A stretch of DNA of 64,000 nt from Streptomyces sp. NL15-2K (GTDB lineage Bacteria > Actinomycetota > Actinomycetes > Streptomycetales > Streptomycetaceae): contig NZ_CP130630.1 in assembly GCF_030551255.1 (NCBI RefSeq), positions 10,291,001 through 10,355,000 of the forward strand, written 5' to 3'. Of this stretch, positions 54,220-62,949 are shown piece by piece. Within the stretch, counting starts at the first letter, position 1; the number at the start of each line of letters is the position of its first letter. Position numbers and translations under genes: made by a program. The notes beneath the pieces are model-generated. The model was not told the origin of the DNA. It made no database searches and saw only the letters and a program-made list of their open reading frames with translations.

Positions 54220-56001
54220 ATGATCGACAACGAAGTCTTTGATGCCGACGTTCTGGTCGTCGGCGCCGGCCCCATGGGGGCGACCACAGCTCTGGCACTC
54301 GCCACCTACGGCGTGCGTGTCGCGATGGTGTCGCGCTGGCCATGGGTGGCCAACACACCCCGCGCCCACATCACCAACCAGCGCGCGATGGAGGTGCTGC
54401 GGGACCTCGGGGTGGAGGAAGAGGTCCTGCGGGTGGCGACACCCTGGGACCAGATGGGCGACATGCTCTTCGCCACCAGCCTCGCCGGGGACGAGATCGC
54501 CCGGCTGCGCGCCTGGGGCACCGGCGACGCGCGCATGGGCGACTACCTCAGCGGCAGTCCGTGCCCCCTGCTCGATGTCGTCCAGCCCCTGCTGGAACCG
54601 ATACTGGTGCACAACGCCGCCGCCCGGGGAGCCGACCTCCGCTTCAACACGGAGTACCTCGGGCACGAGCAGGACGGCCAGGGCGTCACCTCACGGCTGC
54701 AGGACAGGGTCACCGGCCACGAGTACACGTTCAGGACGCGCTACCTGGTGGGCGCCGACGGCGCCCGCTCGCAGATCGCGGAGGAGATAGGGCTGCCCTT
54801 CGAGGGCCGCCTGGCCCGCGCCGGCACGGTCTACGTCCAGTTCGAAGCGGACCTCGACCGGTATGTGCGGCACCGGCCGAGCACACTGCACTGGATCGCG
54901 TGCCCGGCGGGCGAGTTCGGTGAGATCGGCATGGCGGTCCTGCGGGCGGTCCGCCCCTGGGACGAGTGGATCGCCGGCTGGGGCTTCGACATGGCCCAGG
55001 GTGAGCCGGAGCTCTCCCCGGAGGTGCTCATCGACCGGGTCCGCACCCTGATCGGGGACCCGGACATCGAGCTGACGATCCGGAACGTCTCCACCTGGTA
55101 CGTCAATCAGCAGCACGCGCTGGACTACGCGAAGGGGCGGGTCTTCTGCGGGGGCGACGCCGTTCACCGGCACCCGCCGAGCAGCGGCCTGGGGTCGAAC
55201 ACCTCCATCCAGGATGCGTTCAACCTCGCCTGGAAGCTCGCCTATGTCGTGCGGGGGCATGCGGCGCCGAGCCTGCTGGAGTCGTACTCACCCGAGCGGG
55301 CCCCGGTCGGCGCGCAGGTCGTGGCCCGTGCCAACCAGTCCCGGCTGGATTACCGGCCGCTTCAGGACTGTTTCAAGGACCCCGGCGCGGAGGACCCTTT
55401 CGCCGCCGGGATGCGCAGGCTGAAGGACCCCGGACCCGAGGGCGTACGAGTACGTGAGGCGCTCTATCAGGCGCTGGCGCTGAAGCAGACGGAGTTCAGC
55501 GCACAGGGAACGGAGCTCAACCAGCGCTACGAGTCGTCCGCGGTGGTCCCCGAACCCGATGCCGAACCGGAGGAGTGGAAGCGGGACCCGGGCCTGTTCC
55601 TGCAGGCCACCACCCGTCCGGGTGCCAAGATCCCGCACGCCTGGCTGGTGGGGCGGGACGGTAGGCGCCTGTCGACGCTGGACATCACGGGCAAGGGCGA
55701 GTTCAGTCTCGTCACCGGCATCGCGGGACAAGCCTGGGCCCAGGCGGCGGCCGAACTCGAAGCCCCGTATCTGCGCACCGTCGTCATCGGGGAGCCCGGC
55801 AGCGCCGACCCGTACGGCGAGTGGCACGGCGTCCGCGAGCTCCCCGAAGCCGGCGCGCTGCTCGTGCGCCCCGACGGATACGTCGCCTGGCGCCACAGCG
55901 AGCCGGTCGATGACACCGCAGACGCTCGGAAGCTCCTGGAACAGGCCCTGCGCGCGGTGCTCGGCTGGGAGACGATCACGATGGAGGAAGTGAACCGATG
56001 A
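54220..56001 (+). CDS. FAD-dependent aromatic hydroxylase (TfdB/MhpA type)
   Basis: A 593-residue class A flavoprotein monooxygenase that would hydroxylate a phenolic ring to a catechol. FAD-binding GAGPMGATTALAL opens it, the DG motif is YLVGADGARSQIAEE, and the GD motif is VFCGGDAVHRHPPSSGLGSN. A C-terminal thioredoxin-like domain is typical of phenol hydroxylases. NQRAMEVLRDLGVEEEVL and the length resemble chlorophenol/phenol hydroxylases (TfdB) more than E. coli MhpA. Since an MhpB-type dioxygenase follows, 3-hydroxyphenylpropionate or a simple phenol are both possible. It overlaps mhpC by 4 bp. Confidence 0.86.
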   Translation: MIDNEVFDADVLVVGAGPMGATTALALATYGVRVAMVSRWPWVANTPRAHITNQRAMEVLRDLGVEEEVLRVATPWDQMGDMLFATSLAGDEIARLRAWGTGDARMGDYLSGSPCPLLDVVQPLLEPILVHNAAARGADLRFNTEYLGHEQDGQGVTSRLQDRVTGHEYTFRTRYLVGADGARSQIAEEIGLPFEGRLARAGTVYVQFEADLDRYVRHRPSTLHWIACPAGEFGEIGMAVLRAVRPWDEWIAGWGFDMAQGEPELSPEVLIDRVRTLIGDPDIELTIRNVSTWYVNQQHALDYAKGRVFCGGDAVHRHPPSSGLGSNTSIQDAFNLAWKLAYVVRGHAAPSLLESYSPERAPVGAQVVARANQSRLDYRPLQDCFKDPGAEDPFAAGMRRLKDPGPEGVRVREALYQALALKQTEFSAQGTELNQRYESSAVVPEPDAEPEEWKRDPGLFLQATTRPGAKIPHAWLVGRDGRRLSTLDITGKGEFSLVTGIAGQAWAQAAAELEAPYLRTVVIGEPGSADPYGEWHGVRELPEAGALLVRPDGYVAWRHSEPVDDTADARKLLEQALRAVLGWETITMEEVNR

Positions 56002-56879
56002 CCCACGACACGTACACGAGCGTCTGGTCCGACCTCACGCAGGTCGAGTTCAGCCAGGGATTCCTGCAGGCCGGCCCCTACCGCACGCGCTACTTGCACG
56101 CGGGCGACGACTCCAAGCCCGTCCTGCTGATGCTGCACGGCATCACCGGGCACGCGGAGGCGTATGTGCGCAACCTGGCCGCCCACGCGGAGCACTTCTC
56201 GGTCTGGGCCATCGACTTCATCGGTCACGGCTACTCCGCCAAGCCCGATCACCCGCTGGAGATCAGGCACTACATCGAGCAGGTCAACGCCGTCCTCGAC
56301 ACCATCGGCACGGAGAAGGCGTACTTCTCGGGAGAGTCGCTCGGCGGCTGGGTCACGGCGGCCTTCGCCGGCCGGCAGCCGGAACGGGTGGAGCGCGTCG
56401 TGCTCAACACGATGGGCGGCACCATGGCCAACCCCGCGGTGATGGAACGGCTGTACACGCTGTCGATGGAGGCCGCGAAGGATCCCTCCTGGGAGCGCGT
56501 ACAGGCGCGTCTGGAGTGGCTGATGGCCGACCCGTCGATGGTCACCGACGACCTCATCCGGACCCGGCAGGCCATTTTCCAGCAGCCCGACTGGATCAAG
56601 GCGTGTGAAGCGAACATGGCGCTGCAGAATCTGGAGATCCGCAAGCGGAACATGCTCTCCGACGACGACCTGCGCGCGATCCAGGCCCCCGCCCTCGTGC
56701 TGTGGACCACGAAGGATCCCTCCGGTCCGGTCGACGAGGGCCGTCGCATCGCCGACCTGATTCCCCATGGTCGCCTGGCGGTGATGGAGAACTGCGGCCA
56801 CTGGCCCCAGTACGAGGACGCGGAGACGTTCAACCGCGTTCACCTCGACTTCCTCCTCGACCGCGCTCAGGAAGACTGA
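55998..56879 (+). CDS. mhpC: Meta-cleavage product hydrolase MhpC
   Basis: A 293-residue alpha/beta hydrolase that cleaves the C-C bond of the ring-fission product, giving 2-hydroxypenta-2,4-dienoate and a short acid (succinate if the substrate was dihydroxyphenylpropionate). The nucleophile is Ser in YFSGESLGGWVTAAFAG, the oxyanion region MLHGITGHAEAYVRN, and the catalytic His lies in MENCGHWPQYEDAETF. ATGA overlap with the hydroxylase gene. Confidence 0.9.
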   Translation: MTHDTYTSVWSDLTQVEFSQGFLQAGPYRTRYLHAGDDSKPVLLMLHGITGHAEAYVRNLAAHAEHFSVWAIDFIGHGYSAKPDHPLEIRHYIEQVNAVLDTIGTEKAYFSGESLGGWVTAAFAGRQPERVERVVLNTMGGTMANPAVMERLYTLSMEAAKDPSWERVQARLEWLMADPSMVTDDLIRTRQAIFQQPDWIKACEANMALQNLEIRKRNMLSDDDLRAIQAPALVLWTTKDPSGPVDEGRRIADLIPHGRLAVMENCGHWPQYEDAETFNRVHLDFLLDRAQED

Positions 56880-56892
56880 GGGGTACCGGACC

Positions 56893-57837
56893 ATGCCTCT
56901 CGCACTGCTCTGCATGTCGCACAGTCCGCTGCTGGAGTTCACGCATCCCCCTCAGGAAGTGGCGGAGGACGTGGACGCCGCCTTCGCCGCGGCGCGAGGG
57001 TTCGTGAAGGACTTCGCCCCCGACCTTGTGACGGTCTTCGGGCCGGACCACTACAACGGCTTCTTCTACGAGCTGATGCCGCCGTACTGCATCGGCCTCC
57101 AGGCCCGGGGCGTCGGAGACTTCGGCACGGCCGAGGGACCGTTGAACGTCCCACGGGACACGGCTCACGAACTGGCCCAGGCAGCCATGGACGCCGGCGT
57201 CGACCTCGCGGTCTCCCTCCGCATGGAGGTCGATCACGGGATCGTCCAGCCCCTGGAGATCCTGTTCGGGGCGGCCGACAGCGTCCCCGTGGTGCCCGTC
57301 TTCATCAACAGCGTCGCGCCGCCCTTCACTCCCGTGGAGCGCGTGCGTGCCCTGGGGCAGGCCCTGGGCTCCCGGCTGGCCCGGAGCGACCAGCGGGTAC
57401 TTCTCGTCGGATCCGGCGGGCTGTCCCACGACCCGCCGGTGCCCAGGCTCGCCGGTGCGACGCCGGAAGCCGAACAGCGGCTCATCTCCAACCGCAACCC
57501 CACGGCGCAGATGAGAGCGGCCCGCCAGCAGCGGGTCATCGACGCGGCCGCGAGTTTCGCGGCCGGTGACACGGAGCTGCGGGACCTGAACCCTGAGTGG
57601 GACAACCGGTTCCTCGACCATCTGGCCGCCGCCGAGTTCGACGCGATCGACGCGTACAGCAACGACGACATCGTCGCCCAGGGCGGCAACTCGGCCCAGG
57701 AGATCCGCTCGTGGATCGCCGCCTACGCGGCTCTGTCGGCCGCGGGCCCCTACCGGATGACGTACCGCTACTACCGTCCGATCAAGGAGTACATCGCCGG
57801 TTTCTCGGTGACGACGGCTCTCCCCGGCGCCGGGTGA
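56893..57837 (+). CDS. mhpB: Extradiol ring-cleavage dioxygenase MhpB
   Basis: A 314-residue class III (LigB-fold) dioxygenase, the 2,3-dihydroxyphenylpropionate 1,2-dioxygenase type, opening a catechol ring next to its hydroxyls with Fe(II). Conserved His segments are ALLCMSHSPLLEF, VTVFGPDHYNGFFYELMPPY and RMEVDHGIVQPLEIL. VLLVGSGGLSHDPPVPRL and NPEWDNRFLDHLA also match the family. It follows mhpC by 13 bp and completes the hydroxylase-hydrolase-dioxygenase operon. A broken relative lies at 49531-50330. Confidence 0.92.
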   Translation: MPLALLCMSHSPLLEFTHPPQEVAEDVDAAFAAARGFVKDFAPDLVTVFGPDHYNGFFYELMPPYCIGLQARGVGDFGTAEGPLNVPRDTAHELAQAAMDAGVDLAVSLRMEVDHGIVQPLEILFGAADSVPVVPVFINSVAPPFTPVERVRALGQALGSRLARSDQRVLLVGSGGLSHDPPVPRLAGATPEAEQRLISNRNPTAQMRAARQQRVIDAAASFAAGDTELRDLNPEWDNRFLDHLAAAEFDAIDAYSNDDIVAQGGNSAQEIRSWIAAYAALSAAGPYRMTYRYYRPIKEYIAGFSVTTALPGAG

Positions 57838-57852
57838 ACCGAACCGCGGGAC

Positions 57853-57891
57853 GCAGGTTCCCGTCATCCTCGTGCGGTGCCAGGAACCTGC
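57853..57891. terminator. Hairpin between convergent mhpB and GntR genes
   Basis: gcaggttcc and ggaacctgc are perfectly complementary around a 21-nt loop, in the 85-bp gap where the two genes converge. Probable bidirectional terminator. Confidence 0.55.
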
Positions 57892-57922
57892 CGGCGACGC
57901 TGTGCCGGCGCGGCAGATCGTT

Positions 57923-58672
57923 TCAGAGCTGCTGGGGACGCATGACCGACAGCGTGCCCAGGATGTGCAGTTCCATCTCCCGGCGAGCGGTGCCGGCGTC
58001 TCGGTCCCACAACGCCTTCCGGATGGTCTCGTGGTCGTCATGACGAGCGTCGAGCGCGGCGTGCAGAGGGTGATCGGCACCGGAGGTGTTGATCAGGAAG
58101 TCGCTGAGATCCCACATACGGTGGCTTATCTCGCCGACCACAGCGGTACCCGCGAGCGCGTGGATGCGGGCGTGGTACTCGCGATTGAGGAGACGATAAT
58201 GATGCGACCGCGCCACGGGATCGGTTTCGGAAGCAAGGTGTCCGATACGCGCCGAGACAGCGTCAAGTCCGCGTAGCCCGGCCTTCGTGCAACGCGTTGC
58301 CGCGAGGCCGGCGATGGTGCCTTCCATGCTGGCGAACAGGGCGAAGAAATCCTGGACTTCCTGCAGCTCGTAGCGGGCCACCTCGCAGCCGACCTGCGGA
58401 ATGATCGTCACCAGTCCGTCCGCGGACAGCAGGCGCAACGCTTCCATCACCGGCTGCTTGCTCACACCCAGTTCGGCCCCCAGCTCGACTGCGGACAGCC
58501 GCTGCCCCGGGCCGTAGCCGCCCTCCAGCAGTCGCTCCTTTATCTGCTCGTAGGCCAGCGATCCGAGGCGCATCGGAGCGCGGCCGCGGGCGCCGCGGGC
58601 AGGGGTCCGCGCTCCAGTGATGGCCTCCGACCTGCGGTGACCGCTCTGGGGCTGGGTGTCTTCCCTTGCCAT
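57923..58672 (-). CDS. GntR-family (FCD) regulator, paralogue 1
   Basis: A 249-residue GntR regulator. Winged helix: [20 protein letters not shown], then [20 protein letters not shown]. The C-terminal FCD-type domain has [36 protein letters not shown] and [20 protein letters not shown] with likely metal-binding Asp and His residues. It is very like the protein at 62010-62708. The N-terminal tail is long and a start at ATG 58573 is possible. Divergent from the isochorismatase-like gene, with CTAG-centred site B between them. Confidence 0.87.
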   Translation of the reverse strand: MAREDTQPQSGHRRSEAITGARTPARGARGRAPMRLGSLAYEQIKERLLEGGYGPGQRLSAVELGAELGVSKQPVMEALRLLSADGLVTIIPQVGCEVARYELQEVQDFFALFASMEGTIAGLAATRCTKAGLRGLDAVSARIGHLASETDPVARSHHYRLLNREYHARIHALAGTAVVGEISHRMWDLSDFLINTSGADHPLHAALDARHDDHETIRKALWDRDAGTARREMELHILGTLSVMRPQQL

Positions 58673-58762
58673 GCGGTGTCACCCGTGCCTCTCGGTGCGT
58701 GTCTGCGAATTCGTGTGTCCAAGGTATTGCCCGCAGGTGTTACCGAGGATACGTTTTCGTTC

Positions 58763-58780
58763 TAGAACGCTAGCATGCCA
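58763..58780. promoter_or_regulatory. CTAG-centred site B before the isochorismatase-like gene
   Basis: tagaacgctagcatgcca keeps one perfect half-site (CTAGCATGCCA) of site A at 54110; the other half is diverged. A ttctagaa palindrome overlaps on its left. It lies in the divergent region between the GntR gene and 58925. Confidence 0.55.
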
Positions 58781-58924
58781 GTCCATAGGGCAGGCTCGCC
58801 GTTTCGAATATGTGCGGCGTGCGCTCTCAGGTCCCGCACGGCCGCCCACCGCAAGCGATTTCGGCTCCGGCCCCGCCCCTTCCCCGAATCCCAGCTGCCG
58901 TCCACTCACCGACCGGAGGTCGCC

Positions 58925-59536
58925 ATGACCGAGCTAGACCCTTCCCGCACCGCTGTGATCAACGTCCACTGGCAGCGGGACATCATGAAGGCCGACGGGG
59001 CCTTCGGCCCGTTCTTCGCAGAGCCCGCCGAACGGCGCGGTGTCGTCGCCGTCACCGACAGGCTCAACCGCGCCGCCCGTGACGTCGGCGCCACGGTCGT
59101 CCACTCCCGTGTGGCGTTCCGGCCCGGGCACGCCGACCTGTTCGTGAACTGCCCGCTCCTCGCCCTCGTCGCCGAGCACAAGGCACTCGAAGACGGCAGC
59201 GCAGGCGCCGCGATCATCAAGGAACTCACTCCCGAGCCCGGCGACCTCGTGGTCACCCATCCCCGTCTCACCGGATTCCACGGCACCGACCTCGACGTCC
59301 TGCTGCGCGGCAAGGGCATCGACACCGTGCTCTTCACCGGCGTCGCCACGAACATCTCCGTGGAAGGCACCGCACGAGAAGCCGTCAACTACGGCTACCG
59401 GACCGTGATCGTCTCCGACGCTTGCTCCGCGGCCTCCGACGAGGCCCACCAGGCGACGCTCGACTCCTTCGCCTTGCTGGGTGAGGTGAGCACCGCCGAC
59501 GCCCTGGTGGCGGCCCTGTCGGCCCACCCGCAGTAG
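58925..59536 (+). CDS. Isochorismatase-fold protein lacking the usual catalytic triad
   Basis: A 203-residue isochorismatase-like hydrolase by fold: TAVINVHWQRDIMKADGAFG at the N-terminus, then PGDLVVTHPRLTGFHGTDLD and DTVLFTGVATNISVEGTARE. The family's Asp-Lys-Cys triad would fall at Asn13, His112 and Ser145, so all three catalytic positions are changed. The fold is complete and the reading frame healthy, so it is not simply decayed. It may belong to a noncanonical subgroup with other chemistry or a binding role. Good ribosome binding site (ggaggtcgcc). Probably co-transcribed with the dehydrogenase at 59609. Confidence 0.8.
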   Translation: MTELDPSRTAVINVHWQRDIMKADGAFGPFFAEPAERRGVVAVTDRLNRAARDVGATVVHSRVAFRPGHADLFVNCPLLALVAEHKALEDGSAGAAIIKELTPEPGDLVVTHPRLTGFHGTDLDVLLRGKGIDTVLFTGVATNISVEGTAREAVNYGYRTVIVSDACSAASDEAHQATLDSFALLGEVSTADALVAALSAHPQ

Positions 59537-59608
59537 CCCCCCGCCCGCCGCCCGGTCGTCCCACCGCACCGCACCCCACCGCACCCCAGCATCCAGGAGA
59601 CATCACCC

Positions 59609-60715
59609 ATGAACACCATGCTCACCGCCCGGCTGCACGAGATCGGCGCCGCCATGCAGCTCGACCGGCTGCCCGTCCCCGAGCCACGGCCCACCGACGT
59701 ACTCGTCGAGGTCAAGGCGTGCAATGTCGTACCGAATCTGGGCAACGTACTCACCACGTACGCCGAGTGGTTCCCCTACCTGCCCCTGCCGAAGCTCCCG
59801 GCGGTCTTCGGGCTCGATTCCGCAGGCGTCGTCGCGGAGGTCGGCAGCCTGGTCACCGACGTCAAAGTAGGCGACCGCGTCTACGTCAACCCCGGACTGT
59901 CCTGCGGAGCCTGCCGGGCATGTCGTCGCGGTGAGGACCCCAACTGCGACAGCTACACCTTCATGGGCTACTTCTCCTTCGGCGCCGACGGCCAGGACCG
60001 GTTCGACGCCTACCCCTACGGCGGGCTGTCCGAATTCCTCACCGCGCCTCAGCGCAACCTCGTCAAACTGCCCGACAGCGTCACCTTCGAGCAGGGAGCT
60101 CGCTTCGGCTACCTGGGAACCGCCTTCTCGGCACTGCGCAAGGCCGGCGCCGGGCCGGGCCGCACCGTGCTCATCGACGGAATCTCCGGAACCCTGGGGC
60201 TGGGAGCCTGTCTCATCGCTCTCGGCCTCGGCGTCAGCCGCATTTTGGGCACCGGGCGCAACGCCGCCCTGCTGCAGGATGTGAAGGACCTGGCACCTGA
60301 CCGGATCGACGTGCATGCTGCCGGCACCGGATCGCTGAACGACTGGGTACGTGAGCGCACGGACGGCGACGGAGCAGACATCCTGATCGACAGCCTCGGT
60401 CCCGGCAGCCCCGAGGAGTCCTTCGTCGAGGCGCTCTCCTCCCTGGGCCGTGGCGGGGTCGCGGTGAACATCGGAGGCATGATGGGGCGGCCGGCACTCG
60501 ACCTGTTCGCGTTGATGTGCTCGCAGATCAGCGTCATGGGCAGCCTCTGGTTCTCCACCGGGGAGGCCCAGGACATGGCTGACATGGCCGGCAGTGGAGT
60601 GCTCGACCTCTCCATCTTCGAGCACCACACCTTCCCGCTCGAGAAAATCAACAGTGCCCTCGCCGATCTGCCGTCCCGGCACGGCGGATTCACGAACTTC
60701 ATCTGCACGCCCTGA
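59609..60715 (+). CDS. Medium-chain dehydrogenase lacking the catalytic zinc site
   Basis: A 368-residue alcohol-dehydrogenase-type protein. The structural zinc cysteines are intact (CGACRACRRGEDPNC). The catalytic-zinc motifs are lost: the usual GxCxxD region is KACNVVPNLGNV, and the usual GHE is FGLDSAGVVAEVG. The nucleotide-binding fold GISGTLGLGACLIALGLGVS is normal. It may be a reductase or dehydrogenase that works without catalytic zinc, as quinone-oxidoreductase relatives do. It follows the isochorismatase-like gene by 72 bp. Ribosome binding site aggaga. Confidence 0.82.
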   Translation: MNTMLTARLHEIGAAMQLDRLPVPEPRPTDVLVEVKACNVVPNLGNVLTTYAEWFPYLPLPKLPAVFGLDSAGVVAEVGSLVTDVKVGDRVYVNPGLSCGACRACRRGEDPNCDSYTFMGYFSFGADGQDRFDAYPYGGLSEFLTAPQRNLVKLPDSVTFEQGARFGYLGTAFSALRKAGAGPGRTVLIDGISGTLGLGACLIALGLGVSRILGTGRNAALLQDVKDLAPDRIDVHAAGTGSLNDWVRERTDGDGADILIDSLGPGSPEESFVEALSSLGRGGVAVNIGGMMGRPALDLFALMCSQISVMGSLWFSTGEAQDMADMAGSGVLDLSIFEHHTFPLEKINSALADLPSRHGGFTNFICTP

Positions 60716-61294
60716 GGACGGTCGCTTCGGCCGTGACGGGTCGGTTACCTCGAGAGCTTCCGCTCCACGAGCAGGCCCCGGGGCCGCACCGCCGCGGCGA
60801 GGGCACGGTGTCCGGCCTGCTCAACGAGCACGACCCGGTCGGTCCCCCGCCCGGACACACTGCCACTGCCCATCTGCGCCGCCAAGGTGGCGGCGCGACG
60901 GTCCACGAGGGCGGCCATGGGCTTCGTACCGGGCCGCTTGCAGAGCCTCGCTGACCGGATGAGGCTCGGCCACGAGCCAGGTGGGTTCTCCGCCGCAGGC
61001 CAGCAGCTCGCAGGGCGTCGTCGAGGCGGCCACCGGCACTATCACAGCGACAGAAGTGTCGGTGATCCACTCAATGATCGGCTCTCGGGGCGCCAGGAAT
61101 CCGGGAAGCTCCATGACGAGCAGACCCCCGGAGCCACGCTGAAGTGGGCCGTCGGCCGTGCGACCAGCCACTTCGGCACACCGGCCTGTCGCCCGCTTAC
61201 GAACACGCGCCCGGTCCCGTAACAGGGGCCACTGCGACCCGCTGGTGCTCTGCGCAGCCGCTCTTGGCCCCGGTGTCCGCCCGAGGGTCAGAAG
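60716..61294. other. Stretch without a recognisable gene
   Basis: About 580 bp. On the minus strand a frame from about 61120 (ELPGFLAPREPIIEWITDTS) continues, after a shift near 60930, with RRAATLAAQMGSGSVSGRG and a stop at 60745. This could be a decayed gene, but I recognise no family. No clear signals on the plus strand. Confidence 0.35.
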
Positions 61295-61312
61295 GCGAAT
61301 GCTAGCATTCCA
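61295..61312. promoter_or_regulatory. CTAG-centred palindrome (site C)
   Basis: gcgaatgctagcattcca contains the perfect palindrome gaatgctagcattc and shares the CTAGCAT.CCA half-site with sites A and B. It lies 65 bp before a small membrane-protein frame. Confidence 0.55.
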
Positions 61313-61376
61313 GCAGAGGGCGGTGCGGCGAGTCACCGCAGCCTTGGCCCCTGCCATCGCCGACGGAGGTGCCGCC

Positions 61377-61598
61377 GTGGACTCGGGCCGATGGAACACC
61401 GTGGTTGTCCCAAGCTGTCCGCTGCTCTTCGCCGGAGCCGTGGTCGCGGCATCTTGGGCCAAGGAGAACAGCTATGGGTTTCTCTCCAGCATCTTCATCG
61501 CAGTGGGCGCGATGGCTTTCGGATGCGGGTCAGTCATCGCGAGGCAGGCATTCCTGCGACGGCGGCGACCGGCGGCGACCGGCTACGAAGAGCACTGA
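61377..61598 (+). CDS. Small two-helix membrane protein
   Basis: A 73-residue frame with two hydrophobic stretches (TVVVPSCPLLFAGAVVAA and FLSSIFIAVGAMAFGCGSVI) and a basic C-terminus (RQAFLRRRRPAATG), consistent with two transmembrane helices and a cytoplasmic tail. The GTG at 61377 is preceded by ggaggtg at good spacing. Site C lies just upstream, which supports real expression. No family is recognised, and the frame might be fortuitous. Confidence 0.5.
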   Translation: MDSGRWNTVVVPSCPLLFAGAVVAASWAKENSYGFLSSIFIAVGAMAFGCGSVIARQAFLRRRRPAATGYEEH

Positions 61599-62009
61599 CA
61601 CGCCAACGCAGCCGTATAGCTGATCAGGGTTGCGTGGCTGCCTGTGTCCGCCCTGTGCCGGCGGGGAGCGCTGTCGGATGCCGACGCTCTCGCCCTCCAG
61701 ACTCCCTGGGCATCCTCACGGCGCGGCACGGGAGTGGTGGTCAAGCCTGTTCGCCGAGGAATTCCAGGGCGAGCTTTTTGAAGATGGCCGTCCTGTTTCC
61801 GCCACGGCCGGCGGGCCGCGGCGTGGATGACCTCGAAGCGGGCGTTGCGGACCGCTCTGCCGCCTCCAGGCAGGCACTCGCGCCGCCGCAAAGCATTCTG
61901 GCTTCAAGCAAACAGAAAGTGACGCCGACCACATCGCGGGGCGATACGTTGGGGCCGTGGTTTTCTGAAGCGTGAGCAATCGTCGACGGCACCACTGGGG
62001 GAACCGCAC
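61599..62009. other. Gene-free stretch
   Basis: About 410 bp before the second GntR gene. A minus-strand frame of 84 codons at 61741-61995 ends NRTAIFKKLALEFLGEQA but matches nothing I know. No CTAG-type site is present directly before the GntR gene. Confidence 0.35.
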
Positions 62010-62708
62010 ATGATCAGGCATGCGGCCACAGGAGAGATGGGAGCGCGAGGCTCGCGGCGGCTGGGAGTAGGCAGCTTGAGCTCCCAGGTTCACGCGGCGA
62101 TCAAGGAGCGGCTGCTGGAGGGGGCGTACAAACCAGGTCAACGACTTTCCGCGGCCGAACTGGGCACCGAGTTCGGTGTGAGCAAGCAACCCACCATGGA
62201 AGCCCTCCGCCTGCTGTCCGCCGACGGACTCGTAACCATCGTGCCGCAGGTCGGCTGCGAGGTGGCGACCTACGAACCGCAAGAGGTCGAGGATTTCTTC
62301 GCGCTGTTCGCCAGTATGGAGGGCACCATTTCCGGTCTGGCCGCGAGCCGCCGCACGGAGGCCGGCCTAAGGCAACTGGACGCGATCTCCGGACGCATCG
62401 GTGACCTGACGGCCGAGACCGACCCGGCCGCGCGCTCGCACGGATACCGCGTCCTCAACCGTGATTTCCACGCCCAGATCCATGCTCTGGCGCACTCGGC
62501 TGTCGTCGCCGAGGTCAGCCATCGCATGTGGGACCTCAGCGACTTCCTCATCAACACTTCCGGTGCCGTCTTCCCTCTGCACGCCGCACTGGAGGATCGC
62601 CACCATGATCACGAAGTCATTCGGCAGGCGCTGCGGGACCAGGATACGGAGGCAGCTCGACAGGAAATGGAGCGCCATGTCCTCGGAACCTTGACGATCA
62701 TGCACTGA
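62010..62708 (+). CDS. GntR-family (FCD) regulator, paralogue 2
   Basis: A 232-residue GntR regulator closely related to 57923-58672. The winged helix [20 protein letters not shown] and [19 protein letters not shown] and the sensing domain ([36 protein letters not shown]) match the paralogue over long identical runs. Both probably recognise the same CTAG-centred palindrome. The ATG follows gggggaacc. An IS5 transposase remnant starts 6 bp after its stop. Confidence 0.87.
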   Translation: MIRHAATGEMGARGSRRLGVGSLSSQVHAAIKERLLEGAYKPGQRLSAAELGTEFGVSKQPTMEALRLLSADGLVTIVPQVGCEVATYEPQEVEDFFALFASMEGTISGLAASRRTEAGLRQLDAISGRIGDLTAETDPAARSHGYRVLNRDFHAQIHALAHSAVVAEVSHRMWDLSDFLINTSGAVFPLHAALEDRHHDHEVIRQALRDQDTEAARQEMERHVLGTLTIMH

Positions 62709-62714
62709 GGTCTT

Positions 62715-62870
62715 TCAGCGTGGCCGCTCCAGGGTGAGGACGGCAGCGGCGATTGACGTCATTCGATTCGGGCTCCACCGGAACCTGCGGAAGATCCGCC
62801 ATGACTTCAGCCGTGCGATGCCACGCTCGACCGATGCACGGGCTGCGGAGAGCGCGCGGTTACCCGGCCG
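62715..62870 (-). mobile_element. IS5-type (DDE_4) transposase 3' fragment
   Basis: The leftward frame reads [20 protein letters not shown] and then [20 protein letters not shown], the last-Glu helix and C-terminus of an IS5-group transposase. Only about 50 residues remain. Its 5' edge meets the truncated histidine kinase at about 62870-62950. Confidence 0.65.
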
Positions 62871-62949
62871 CAGCCGGGGACGGCTCTCGGTCGCCGGGCT
62901 GCTGTGCTACCGGCCCGGCCCGCCCGCCTGTGCTACCGGCTGCGTCGGC

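Noticed and set aside
54220..56001. Naming the hydroxylase mhpA outright
   Set aside because: Length and N-terminal segments resemble TfdB-type phenol hydroxylases at least as much as E. coli MhpA, so the substrate cannot be fixed from sequence alone.
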